Below the pieces are notes generated by a model, which saw only the letters and a program-made list of their open reading frames with translations, had not been told where the DNA came from and did no database searches. From NCBI GenBank assembly GCA_031270865.1, contig JAISWI010000016.1, positions 1 through 40,693 on the forward strand: DNA of 40,693 nt. Reading direction: 5' to 3'. Each line of letters starts with the position of its first letter. The first letter of the stretch is position 1. This document shows, one piece after another, positions 11,645-18,553 of this stretch. This DNA comes from Oscillospiraceae bacterium (GTDB lineage: Bacteria > Bacillota > Clostridia > Christensenellales > Aristaeellaceae). A program made the translations under genes and the position numbers.

Positions 11645-12643
11645 TTAGTAATCCGTTACCTGGACGCCCGTGTAATAATGGGTTAGTATTGCCAAATAGT
11701 TCGCGCCGGCTCGCGCCATCGCTTCCGCTCCGACCTGGCTCATCCCCACGCCGTGGCCGTAGCCTACCGTATCAAATATAACCTCTTTCGCGGTATAAGC
11801 AATTGTGAAGTTAGCGCTGTTCAACCCGAACAGGCTTCGCAGTTTGCGGCCTTCGGCGCTTGCTCCGCCTAACCGCGTGGCAAGGGCGCGGTTGGACGCG
11901 CTCCTCACCAGTATCTCCACCTGCGATTCCAGCGATTCCGCCGTGAGGCCGGCGTCAGGCAGCGCGTCGTTGACTAACTTCACAAACTTCTCACGGGAAA
12001 CCGTTAGCTGGCCCTTGTACTTTGAGCCGAATTCCTCGCCTGGGCTGTCCACGCCGCGCAGGTATGGCAGCGGCTCGCTGAAAACCAGCTCGACGTCCTC
12101 GGTCCTGCCGCCGCTTATCGCGTGGTACAGAACCAATATAGGCTCATCGTTATATGTGATAATTTCCCCGGCGGTGTCGACGACCGCGCGTTCCAGCTTC
12201 GCGCGGAAAAGCGGGTAGCTGAGACTCCACTTCACGCGCTGGGCCGCGTCGTCGAGGTAGGCCTGGCAGCATCCGGAGTCGGTGCAGACGTTCGCCTCGG
12301 GGTAGCGTGAGCAATGCCCGGCGATCGCCCGGGTCCGCGCGGCGACGGCCTGGGCTTTCAGCGCCTCCAGGTGGTATGAGGCGGGCATCTCCGCCGCCAA
12401 CGCCCGCTCGACGTAGAGTTCCAGCGGCATGGAGACCAGCGCGGCGGCCTTCGTGTCATAGACCATGATGCGCCGTCCCGCCTCGAAGCGCTCGCCCGCT
12501 ATGCCCGGTATCACAATCAACAGTAGTATCAGTATCAGCCGGAACCAGACCCGCGCCGTCCCGCGTCCAACCCGCGACGGTCCGCCCAGCCGCGACCGTT
12601 TGTACCGGATACCCCGCCGCCGTCGGCGGCTGCCGTATCGCAT
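11645..12643 (-). CDS. spoIID: Stage II sporulation protein D (lytic transglycosylase)
   Basis: 332 aa. A very basic N-terminus (12 Arg/Lys in the first 20 residues) precedes a membrane helix (about 33-50), then the SpoIID domain. SpoIID cleaves peptidoglycan during forespore engulfment with SpoIIM/SpoIIP. The likely catalytic Glu85 lies in ALAAEMPASY, and His110, Cys120 and Cys125/126 match the zinc site seen in clostridial SpoIID. The C-terminal GYGHGVGMSQVGAEAMA motif is typical. Ribosome site GGGGGTG is 6 nt from ATG. The downstream neighbour is the spoIIQ-like gene, 109 nt away. The final codons and stop are repeated: GTAACGGATTA occurs at both 11621-11635 and 11646-11660, a small duplication across the stop codon. 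Confidence 0.93.
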   Translation of the reverse strand: MRYGSRRRRRGIRYKRSRLGGPSRVGRGTARVWFRLILILLLIVIPGIAGERFEAGRRIMVYDTKAAALVSMPLELYVERALAAEMPASYHLEALKAQAVAARTRAIAGHCSRYPEANVCTDSGCCQAYLDDAAQRVKWSLSYPLFRAKLERAVVDTAGEIITYNDEPILVLYHAISGGRTEDVELVFSEPLPYLRGVDSPGEEFGSKYKGQLTVSREKFVKLVNDALPDAGLTAESLESQVEILVRSASNRALATRLGGASAEGRKLRSLFGLNSANFTIAYTAKEVIFDTVGYGHGVGMSQVGAEAMARAGANYLAILTHYYTGVQVTDY

Positions 12644-12665
12644 GCCCGCACCCCCGTTCTGGGCA

Positions 12666-12693
12666 AAGGTATGCGCGACGCGGGAGGCGGTAT
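12666..12693 (-). promoter_or_regulatory. Sigma-E-like promoter of spoIID
   Basis: On the minus strand CATACCTT (complement of 12666-12673) matches the Bacillus sigma-E -10 consensus CATACANT at 7 of 8 positions, with an ATA triplet 17 nt upstream (12691-12693). spoIID is a sigma-E gene in Bacillus, which makes the match more credible. The -35 element is weak. Confidence 0.5.
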
Positions 12694-12799
12694 GTTAGTT
12701 AACGCGGTTTGGTGATTGTCATTTTTATAGAGGGGCGCTTGCGTTGGCTGTCGTTTTGTTCGCTTACCGCTATAATTCTCCGCGCTGTCCGTCAAGCTA

Positions 12800-13253
12800 G
12801 ACGGCGCCATAACCGCATGGATGAGGCAACCATGGATATCAAGCGAAAGACAGTCCTCGACTACGTGTTTTGTTATCTTACCATCCAGCCAAGGTAAAAC
12901 CTTATTCCGCAGGTTTCCGATGATTAATTTTCTCTTCATAACATTATTTCATAAAATTATAGTAGCTTTCTATTAACATCGCAAATCCTACACACGGTAA
13001 CCAGCTTAATCCCTGATCCAGACCACGCGTGTACGCCATTATGTAGCCCGCGCCGCCTGACGCGCCGTTAACCAAAACCTCCTGCCCCGGCTTGATTTTC
13101 CCATATCCCTGAGACCTTGAAGCGCGGTGGCCGCCGCCATTGGCACAGCCGCCGCTTCCTCAAAGGTCAGGCGCGGCGGTTTCGGCGCGAAGGAATCTCC
13201 ACAACCTGAAAAACATCCGGAGAACCATATTTTTTACAAATAATCGCTTTCAC
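12800..13253 (-). pseudogene. Decayed zinc-type alcohol dehydrogenase / quinone oxidoreductase (MDR family)
   Basis: Three pieces in different frames follow the order of a medium-chain dehydrogenase. First, from a GTG at 13253: [20 protein letters not shown], the usual N-terminus, ending at a stop near 13170. Second: PPRLTFEEAAAVPMAAATAL, followed after a frame change by GQEVLVNGASGGAGYIMAY, the nucleotide-binding segment. Third (about 12830-12939): NKVLPWLDGKITKHVVEDC, which resembles the C-terminal VLPLLxxGxIKPVID block. More than half of the roughly 330-aa protein is missing. The GTG overlaps the stop of the upstream Xre gene (GTGA), showing it was once the last gene of that operon. The third piece is the least certain. 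About 130 bp between it and spoIID holds only the spoIID promoter. Confidence 0.7.
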
Positions 13254-13480
13254 GCCTCTATTCCCTCCGATTTACATTCAAATACCTCACCAATCGATAC
13301 TCCAAACACATTGGCTATACGAAAGGCCAATTCCAAAGAAGGCGTATACTTCCCCGCCTCCAAGGCGATTATGGTTTGACGTGAAGCTCCCGATTTTTCC
13401 GCAAGCTCAAGCTGCGTCATCTCATTCGCGAAAAAGCGGAGTTTCCTGATGTTGTTTGTAATTAACAGCTTCTTATCCAT
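13250..13480 (-). CDS. Xre-family HTH transcriptional regulator (short, single domain)
   Basis: 76 aa, almost entirely one Cro/C1-type helix-turn-helix: the recognition region reads [20 protein letters not shown] and the C-terminal helices end in [10 protein letters not shown]. The start is the ATG at 13480, with AAAGGTG upstream. This ATG lies inside the last codons of the membrane-protein gene (8-nt overlap ATGGATAA), so translation is coupled. Short Xre regulators paired with a small multi-pass membrane protein are a common Firmicute arrangement, usually autoregulatory. The gene is more AT-rich than most of the window. Confidence 0.88.
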   Translation of the reverse strand: MDKKLLITNNIRKLRFFANEMTQLELAEKSGASRQTIIALEAGKYTPSLELAFRIANVFGVSIGEVFECKSEGIEA

Positions 13481-13958
13481 TGCGGACACCTTTTTCATAA
13501 AAATATACGCCGACAATCCCCTCCGCAATCGAACCAACCGCGTACGCGCCGAACAAGATATGAAACGCGGCAACAGCCGATCCTCCTAAAGCAAGCGCGG
13601 CAAGAGCGGCGATTAACCCAATCCCGGCGCAAATATACCCAACACGAGCGGATTTTAGGCTTATTAGCTTTTCCCTTTCATCCTCCACCATTGCGGAGGA
13701 GATTATTCTCTCGACTTTCTTATCTTCGCGGTCTTGCTCCTTTACCGCAATACCAATCGCGAACGCGATATGGAAAAGAATCTGGATAACGACAACCGCG
13801 GCCACGCTAATCCCAATAAAGACCAGCATCGCGGCCGCCCAGGATTCCAAGTTGTTAGGCGCGGGTGAGCGTTTCCCAAGCGCGTAGACGGTATAGGCGA
13901 TAACGAGCGCAGCGCCAGCAACCAAGCTGGCGATGGTTTTCTTGCTGTTATACGACAC
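13473..13958 (-). CDS. Four-helix membrane protein paired with an Xre regulator
   Basis: 161 aa from the GTG at 13958, preferred because GAGAGGGG lies 8 nt upstream; the ATG six codons earlier has no ribosome site. Four hydrophobic segments are visible, at about 8-26, 40-66, 105-125 and 128-148, with a charged cytoplasmic loop ([15 protein letters not shown], then EDEREKL) between the second and third. This is the layout of the small membrane proteins that sit in front of short Xre regulators in Firmicutes. No transport or enzymatic motif is seen. It is the first gene of a three-gene unit whose third gene is the dehydrogenase remnant. Confidence 0.8.
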   Translation of the reverse strand: MSYNSKKTIASLVAGAALVIAYTVYALGKRSPAPNNLESWAAAMLVFIGISVAAVVVIQILFHIAFAIGIAVKEQDREDKKVERIISSAMVEDEREKLISLKSARVGYICAGIGLIAALAALALGGSAVAAFHILFGAYAVGSIAEGIVGVYFYEKGVRNG

Positions 13959-14000
13959 AATAGCAACCCCTCTCATTATTCAATCGAACCAACCGAACAT

Positions 14001-14029
14001 ATAGTAGCACCTTTTAAACTATTTATCAA
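14001..14029 (-). promoter_or_regulatory. Promoter of the membrane protein-Xre unit
   Basis: TTGATA (complement of 14024-14029), 17-nt spacer, TACTAT (complement of 14001-14006); the start codon follows about 35 nt after the expected transcription start. The surrounding stretch 13977-14254 is markedly AT-rich and otherwise holds no feature that I can support. Confidence 0.7.
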
Positions 14030-14254
14030 GTATTTTTTACTCAAGGGCTAAATTTTTTACCCGTTGCTAGTAGTAGCAGAGCCTCGTTTCTTAATTAAAC
14101 TATCAATTTCGTTTTATAAATATACAAAACTAACTATATGGTAAATCAATACAAGTATAAACAAATCCATGAGGAACCGCGATTAGTATAACCAAACCCC
14201 TGCCTTGCGCCGGTGAGAAGCATATCCCAGCAAACTTCGCAAACGCCAGCCGCG

Positions 14255-14986
14255 CTAATCCCGCCCCCCTCCGACGCGCATCCTCCCAATCAGCCGCGTA
14301 TCAAACCACGGCGCGAACGTAGCCCGCGCCCAAAACTCCTTGCCGCTCAACCCTTCCAGGCATCCGCGCGTTTCGCCGAACGCCATTCCGACCGCCCACA
14401 GCCGCTGAACCCTAACCCGCTGCCTGCGGTTTTCGCGCCAATCGCCGTACTTGTCGTCGCCCAGGATCGGCCAGCCTGCCGCCGCGAACTGCGCCCTAAT
14501 CTGGTGCGTGCGCCCGGTCAGCAGCCGCGCGGCCACAAGGCAAATCCCGGCGGGCAGCGGCCTGATAACGCTGTACAGCGTCCGCGCCAGCTTCGCGCCA
14601 GGAACGGGACGGTCATACACACGCGACAGCGACCGCGCGGCGTCCTTCGTCATGTAGCCGACCATCTCGCCCGACTCCGGCTGGGGCGTGCGAATCGTCT
14701 CACATAGATATACTTTAGTAACGACGCCACCGTCGCCGCCACTGACGCCGGACGCGGCGCCCTCGCGGAACACGCTGAACGCCGCGTCACGGGCTTCCTC
14801 CGTCTTCGCGAGCAGGACCAAACCGCCCGTCATCGTGTCCAGCCGGTGACAGGCAAAGGCCTCGCCGCAATGCTCCCGCGCCATTTCCACCAGCGAGCCG
14901 CGTCCATGTTCATCCGGCTCGACAGGCACGCGCTGTGGTTTATTAACAACGATGACACCGCTGTCTTCGTATAGTATATCTATCAT
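14255..14986 (-). CDS. RluA-family pseudouridine synthase
   Basis: 243 aa. It isomerises specific uridines in rRNA or tRNA to pseudouridine. The family motif HRLDTMTGGLVLLAK (47-61) contains the catalytic Asp50, and LLTGRTHQIRAQFAAAGWPI with the following GDDKYG is the second conserved block. No S4 domain is present and the protein is shorter than RluC/RluD, like the compact RluA types; the RNA site cannot be assigned. There is no clear ribosome site before the ATG, which lies 12 nt after the stop of the upstream unknown gene, so translation is probably coupled to it. Gly-rich insert ASGVSGGDGGV at about 77-87. Confidence 0.92.
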   Translation of the reverse strand: MIDILYEDSGVIVVNKPQRVPVEPDEHGRGSLVEMAREHCGEAFACHRLDTMTGGLVLLAKTEEARDAAFSVFREGAASGVSGGDGGVVTKVYLCETIRTPQPESGEMVGYMTKDAARSLSRVYDRPVPGAKLARTLYSVIRPLPAGICLVAARLLTGRTHQIRAQFAAAGWPILGDDKYGDWRENRRQRVRVQRLWAVGMAFGETRGCLEGLSGKEFWARATFAPWFDTRLIGRMRVGGGRD

Positions 14987-14998
14987 CGATGGAGAACG

Positions 14999-16024
14999 TC
15001 ACAACCATCTTGGCGTATGGTCGATCAACCCCCTCAGCGCGAACTCTATCGCCGGGGTAGGCATTACGCATAACATATCCTTCGCCACCTGTTGAAGCTG
15101 CTCAAAACCAACACCTTGCTTCGTCAACAGCTTCAGATCCTCCGCAGCCTCGTCAACCGGGATATCGGGGCGCAGCGCGTATTGCAGCGTGTGCTTCAGC
15201 GTGTGGATAGCGCCGCGCTCCTCCGGCAGCAATTCGTTCATGCAGCCTAACATTTGGGCGTGGGTCATCGGCGGCACGTCCGCGCCGCGCGTGGCCAGCC
15301 GCTCGACCAGGGATTCAGGGAGCGCAAGCGCCTCGTGCAGCAGCAGGCGGCAGTTCGCGTATATCACGCAGTCGTACGCCGCTTCGACAAAATTACGCGC
15401 GAGGCGGTTCGCCGCGGGATCGTCCGGCTTGGCGTCCAGCACGTCAACGCAGAACCGCTCGCGCGGCAGCTGGTCATCCATGAACCCGGCGGCGTACAGC
15501 ATCGCGTGGATCATCGCGTCAAATGTGAATATCTTAAGACGGACCCGCAGGTGCTCAAACCGTCCCATCGCCTTGCGGATGGAATCCTCCAGCGCCGGGT
15601 CAAGCCTGACAGCCGGGCGGCCATCCAGTCCGCCTAAATCGCACCATAGCCGGTTGCGCAGCGCCAGCGCCGCGTCGAAGTCTTCCGCGCCGGTGAGTAC
15701 AGCCGTGCCACCCAGCGCGAGGACGCGTTCCAGCAGCGCGTGTTCATTGGGCGCCAGGCAGTCCGCGTCGGCCTCCAGCGTCGAGCGCACCACCCGCCGG
15801 GCCAGTTTGCGCCGCTGTAATGCTGTCGGCGCGGGTGGAATATCATACCAGTTTAACGCCAGCAGTGGCTCCAACGCCTCCGCCGACCAAGTGGCCAGCA
15901 CGCCGTTCATGGGCGGCGGCTGGCTGGCAAACAGTTTCTCGCACAGCGCGTACCGCGCCGAGCGCATAGCGCTGGCCGTCTGATCCTTCAGACGCAGCCC
16001 CTCAAAGTCCAGATACCTCCTCAC
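14999..16024 (-). CDS. Unknown 341-aa mostly helical protein
   Basis: The start is taken as the GTG at 16024, because GGAGG lies 8 nt upstream; an earlier in-frame GTG at 16054 has no such site. The protein has no signal peptide, membrane span or cofactor motif. It reads as alternating amphipathic helices rich in Ala, Leu and Arg, with a segment of several Cys (FCVDVLDAK, DCVIYANCRLL, LGCMNELL). The C-terminal 60 residues (HTLKHTLQYALRPDIPVDEA) look like a separate helical bundle. I do not recognise it. It lies between ilvE and an RluA-family gene on the same strand; the context does not give a function. Confidence 0.7.
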   Translation of the reverse strand: MRRYLDFEGLRLKDQTASAMRSARYALCEKLFASQPPPMNGVLATWSAEALEPLLALNWYDIPPAPTALQRRKLARRVVRSTLEADADCLAPNEHALLERVLALGGTAVLTGAEDFDAALALRNRLWCDLGGLDGRPAVRLDPALEDSIRKAMGRFEHLRVRLKIFTFDAMIHAMLYAAGFMDDQLPRERFCVDVLDAKPDDPAANRLARNFVEAAYDCVIYANCRLLLHEALALPESLVERLATRGADVPPMTHAQMLGCMNELLPEERGAIHTLKHTLQYALRPDIPVDEAAEDLKLLTKQGVGFEQLQQVAKDMLCVMPTPAIEFALRGLIDHTPRWL

Positions 16025-16076
16025 GATACCAACCTCCGTCGGCGCGATTCCCACCGCGCCGCGCCGAAAGAATTAT

Positions 16077-16139
16077 AGTCAACCAACTTTAACACGCGGC
16101 ATCTTCGCTAATCTGTCCGTGTTTTCAAGTCGGTTGGCT
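16077..16139 (-). repeat. Long imperfect inverted repeat after the aminotransferase gene
   Basis: Outer arms AGTCAACCAACTT and AAGTCGGTTGGCT pair with one mismatch and one wobble, and inner arms AACACG/CGTGTT continue the stem. On the minus strand it begins 3 nt after the ilvE stop and runs into the TATAAT-like box before the next gene. It could be a terminator or a processing structure; there is no strong T run. Confidence 0.6.
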
Positions 16140-16142
16140 ATA

Positions 16143-17240
16143 CTACAGCGTCTCCGTCCACCCGAGCGGATCGGTCAGCCGCCCGTACTGCACCCCGGTG
16201 AGCGTGTCATACAGGCCCTGCGCCAGCGGTCCTGTATGGAAATTATTTATTATTAAATCACGATTCTGCAGCCTGAGCATGCCGACAGGCGAGATAACGG
16301 CGGCTGTCCCGGAGCCGAACGCCTCCTCCAGCTCGCCTCGCGCGCCCAATTCGAACAATTCATATATATCAATATCCTTCTCGACCACCTTGACCCCCAT
16401 CGCCTGGGCAAGCGCGATCACGCTGGAACGTGTGATGCCGGGCAGTATGGAGCCGTTGAGCTTGGGCGTCCACAGCTCGCCGCGAACCTTGAAGAATATA
16501 TTCATCGAGCCGACTTCCTCGACAAAACGCTGGCGCACGCCGTCCAGCCACAACACCTGCGTGAATCCCCTCCGCTTAGCGACCGCCCCGGCCAGTATGG
16601 ACGCGGCGTAGTTGCCGCCCGTTTTGGAAAAGCCCATGCCGCCGCGCACCGCGCGGACAAACTCGTCTTCGACAAAAATGCGCACAGGAGACATCCCGTC
16701 CGGGAAGTACGCGCCGGACGGCGAGAGTATGATATAGAATATATACTTTTCGGCGGCGTGCACGCCCAGGAACGGGTCGACGGCGATGATCGTCGGGCGT
16801 ATGTACATGGTGGTGTCCGGGGCCGACGGCACCCATTCCGCCTCTAGGCGCAGCAGGCGTTTCATCGCCTCCAGCGCGAAGTCAGGGTTGATCTTAGGGA
16901 TGCACAGCCGCTCGCAGGAGGTGTTCATACGCTCGAAGTTATCCTTCGCGCGGAATAACCGGATGGAGCCGTCCGCCGCGCGGTAAGCCTTCAGGCCCTC
17001 GAACACGCTCTGTGAGTAGTGAAGCACGCTTGATGCCGGGTCCATCATGAACGGCCCGTACGGCTGGATCCTCGCGTCGCGCCACGCGCCGTCCGCGTAA
17101 TCCATAACAAACATATAGTCCGTGAATATCTTGCCGAAGTCCAGGCATGTTTCGTCGGGTTTTGCCTTCATCCGTTCCGGTGGCGCGGGTATGAATCCGA
17201 TGGCGCCTGGGTTAGCGGGTGTCTCCTGGTTGACAGCCAT
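16143..17240 (-). CDS. ilvE: Branched-chain amino acid aminotransferase (class IV, BCAT type II)
   Basis: 365 aa, the long form related to eukaryotic BCAT. It interconverts Leu, Ile and Val with their 2-oxo acids using PLP and glutamate. The PLP lysine is Lys206 in GFSKTGGNYAASI. EEVGSMNIFF and GSGTAAVISPVG are the conserved cofactor-phosphate and substrate loops. Ribosome site GGAGG lies 7 nt before the ATG. It has its own promoter and is followed by the inverted repeat at 16077-16139. No other ilv or leu genes are nearby. Confidence 0.95.
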   Translation of the reverse strand: MAVNQETPANPGAIGFIPAPPERMKAKPDETCLDFGKIFTDYMFVMDYADGAWRDARIQPYGPFMMDPASSVLHYSQSVFEGLKAYRAADGSIRLFRAKDNFERMNTSCERLCIPKINPDFALEAMKRLLRLEAEWVPSAPDTTMYIRPTIIAVDPFLGVHAAEKYIFYIILSPSGAYFPDGMSPVRIFVEDEFVRAVRGGMGFSKTGGNYAASILAGAVAKRRGFTQVLWLDGVRQRFVEEVGSMNIFFKVRGELWTPKLNGSILPGITRSSVIALAQAMGVKVVEKDIDIYELFELGARGELEEAFGSGTAAVISPVGMLRLQNRDLIINNFHTGPLAQGLYDTLTGVQYGRLTDPLGWTETL

Positions 17241-17297
17241 TATAATGCCTCCATCTCGCGTTATGCGGCGCGTTCTTGTCGTATTTCCGTCGATAAC

Positions 17298-17326
17298 ATG
17301 ATACCCCCCAAGGGGCTGTGTGTCAA
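17298..17326 (-). promoter_or_regulatory. Strong sigma-A-type promoter of ilvE
   Basis: Perfect TTGACA (complement of 17321-17326), 17-nt spacer, TATCAT (complement of 17298-17303). The spacer contains CCCCAAGGGG. Leader of about 50 nt to the ATG; no leader-peptide gene or T-box was seen. Confidence 0.85.
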
Positions 17327-17460
17327 TCGGATAGTGTTGGATTGATTACCTTAATAAGTAAACGGAAGGGACGCGGAGGCTTAATTACGCATTTTTCGGC
17401 ATTGACCGGAAATGTGGTTTGGGAGCGGTTCCCTACGCGCGTGAAGGGGGATTTGCCCCC

Positions 17461-17572
17461 CCTCTACCGCTGTGGGATTAGCGTCACTCTCCTCTATAGC
17501 TATGGCGCTGGTAATGCGCCGCCTCCCTCTGTTGCTGCGGCGACATCTCCTCCAAAGGGGTGACAAAAAGTT
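17461..17572 (+). repeat. Family-2 modular repeat, copy 1
   Basis: Two modules of about 31-34 bp, each starting CCTCTA, then the cap CTCTGTTGCTGCGGCGACAT continuing CTCCTCCAAAGGGGTGACAA. The cap recurs inverted at 17646-17690 and three more times at 34.9-35.4 kb. Confidence 0.85.
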
Positions 17573-17645
17573 TTGATACGCCGCTTCGATGGGATTGGGT
17601 GAGACGTGGTAGGATAGAGAAATCACGTTAAACCGTAACCAAACC

Positions 17646-17756
17646 TCTTGTTGCTCCTTTAGGAGAGATGTCGCCGCAGCGACAGAGTGAGCGAAGCGAA
17701 TCCCACCGCGTCAGATCGAGCGGCGCGAATCCCACCGCGACAAAGCGGGCGATACC
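17646..17756 (-). repeat. Family-2 modular repeat, copy 2 (inverted relative to copy 1)
   Basis: The cap at 17647-17690 is the reverse complement of copy 1 with few changes (GCGGCGACATCTC, then CTAAAGGAG). It is followed outward by two copies of CGAATCCCACCGCG, 29 bp apart (17697 and 17726). With copy 1 it makes a head-to-head pair about 75 bp apart in the 670-bp gap between ilvE and the 57-aa gene. Confidence 0.85.
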
Positions 17757-17873
17757 TATCCCCCCGCAGCTTACATAGGGAGCCACCCTTTCGTAATAAT
17801 TCACAAAAGCCCTCACCGCCGCGGATGCTTACCCTCCCGACGCCGCATAATACTACCAACCCCATCGCGGCGA

Positions 17874-17894
17874 TATACCGCCTAGCGCGGTATA
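17874..17894 (+). promoter_or_regulatory. Perfect 8-bp hairpin just before the ribosome site of the 57-aa gene
   Basis: TATACCGC (17874-17881), loop CTAGC, GCGGTATA (17887-17894), ending 2-3 nt before AAAGGAGGAT. A nearly identical hairpin lies before the sugar-binding-protein gene at 23324-23342. It may be an operator or an mRNA-stabilising stem. Confidence 0.65.
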
Positions 17895-17911
17895 ACAAAG
17901 GAGGATGTCCC

Positions 17912-18085
17912 ATGTCCATCTACCAGAACCTGGACGCGCTGCTCTCGCGCGACCCCCGCGCCCGCGATTACTTCGCCAAACTGCCCGACTACGCCAAAGA
18001 AAGCGTGCGCGAACACGCGCGCGACATCCGATCATGGACCGAACTGCGCACATTCCTTAACAACTACCTGGCCGGGGACAATTGA
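17912..18085 (+). CDS. Conserved small protein of unknown function (57 aa)
   Basis: 57 aa starting MSIYQNLDALLSRDPRARDY, from an ATG with an excellent ribosome site (AAAGGAGGAT, 6 nt). Small cytoplasmic proteins of this pattern (Asp-Pro-x-Ala, then Tyr-Phe-x-x-Leu-Pro-x-Tyr, then a short acidic helix) are common in Clostridia as far as I recall, with no known function. It is predicted to be all helical and has no Cys. It stands alone between the family-2 repeats and its own terminator. The reading frame extends upstream, but only through repeat sequence. Confidence 0.8.
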   Translation: MSIYQNLDALLSRDPRARDYFAKLPDYAKESVREHARDIRSWTELRTFLNNYLAGDN

Positions 18086-18090
18086 ACGAC

Positions 18091-18131
18091 AACGCCTCCC
18101 GCGCCGTCCCGGCAGTCTGGAGGCGTTTTCG
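18091..18131 (+). terminator. Intrinsic terminator of the 57-aa gene
   Basis: AACGCCTCC (18091-18099) pairs perfectly with GGAGGCGTT (18119-18127), followed by TTTC. It begins 5 nt after the stop codon and also faces the convergent 108-aa gene. Confidence 0.85.
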
Positions 18132-18140
18132 TTCTGCCAG

Positions 18141-18467
18141 TTAGTCCTTCGGCCCGGCGGCGCCGTCACGGACGGTCCACCGCCGCGACGGGCAGTTCAT
18201 GCAGCTGGGCTCACCCATCGGCGAGCGTACCCGACGCAGGACGATCGGGACGAGGCTGCGGCGGTCATACCAACCGATCATCTCCGCGTCCTTGCGCGGG
18301 CTGTATGTCTTGATCCAGCGCACCCCGATGGACGGGGCCTCGCCGGGTTTCCACTGGCGCATGCGCGGGTCGACATCGTTGGACAGGGAACGCTCACGCT
18401 GCCGCGCCGCCTTCGGGCAGCCTTCGCGCGGATCGCCCGCCATGCATTGCTTGGGATCACATGTCAT
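18141..18467 (-). CDS. Cys-containing small protein of unknown function (108 aa)
   Basis: 108 aa with AAGGGG 8 nt before the ATG. Cysteines cluster at the two ends: MTCDPKQCMAGDPREGCPKA and SCMNCPSRRW near the C-terminus. This spacing could hold a metal ion or disulfides; no named zinc-ribbon fits. The centre is basic with Trp and Tyr (GVRWIKTYSPRKD, IGWYDRR). No signal peptide is seen. It converges on the terminator of the 57-aa gene and lies 87 nt downstream of the GLUG gene on the same strand. I do not recognise a family. Confidence 0.65.
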   Translation of the reverse strand: MTCDPKQCMAGDPREGCPKAARQRERSLSNDVDPRMRQWKPGEAPSIGVRWIKTYSPRKDAEMIGWYDRRSLVPIVLRRVRSPMGEPSCMNCPSRRWTVRDGAAGPKD

Positions 18468-18553
18468 GTGTTCATCCCCTTATCCAGGGACGGTGCTATA
18501 GCCGCCGGACCGGAACGCGGCGTTCGCGACCATCCGCCGCGCTCCGGCCGGGA

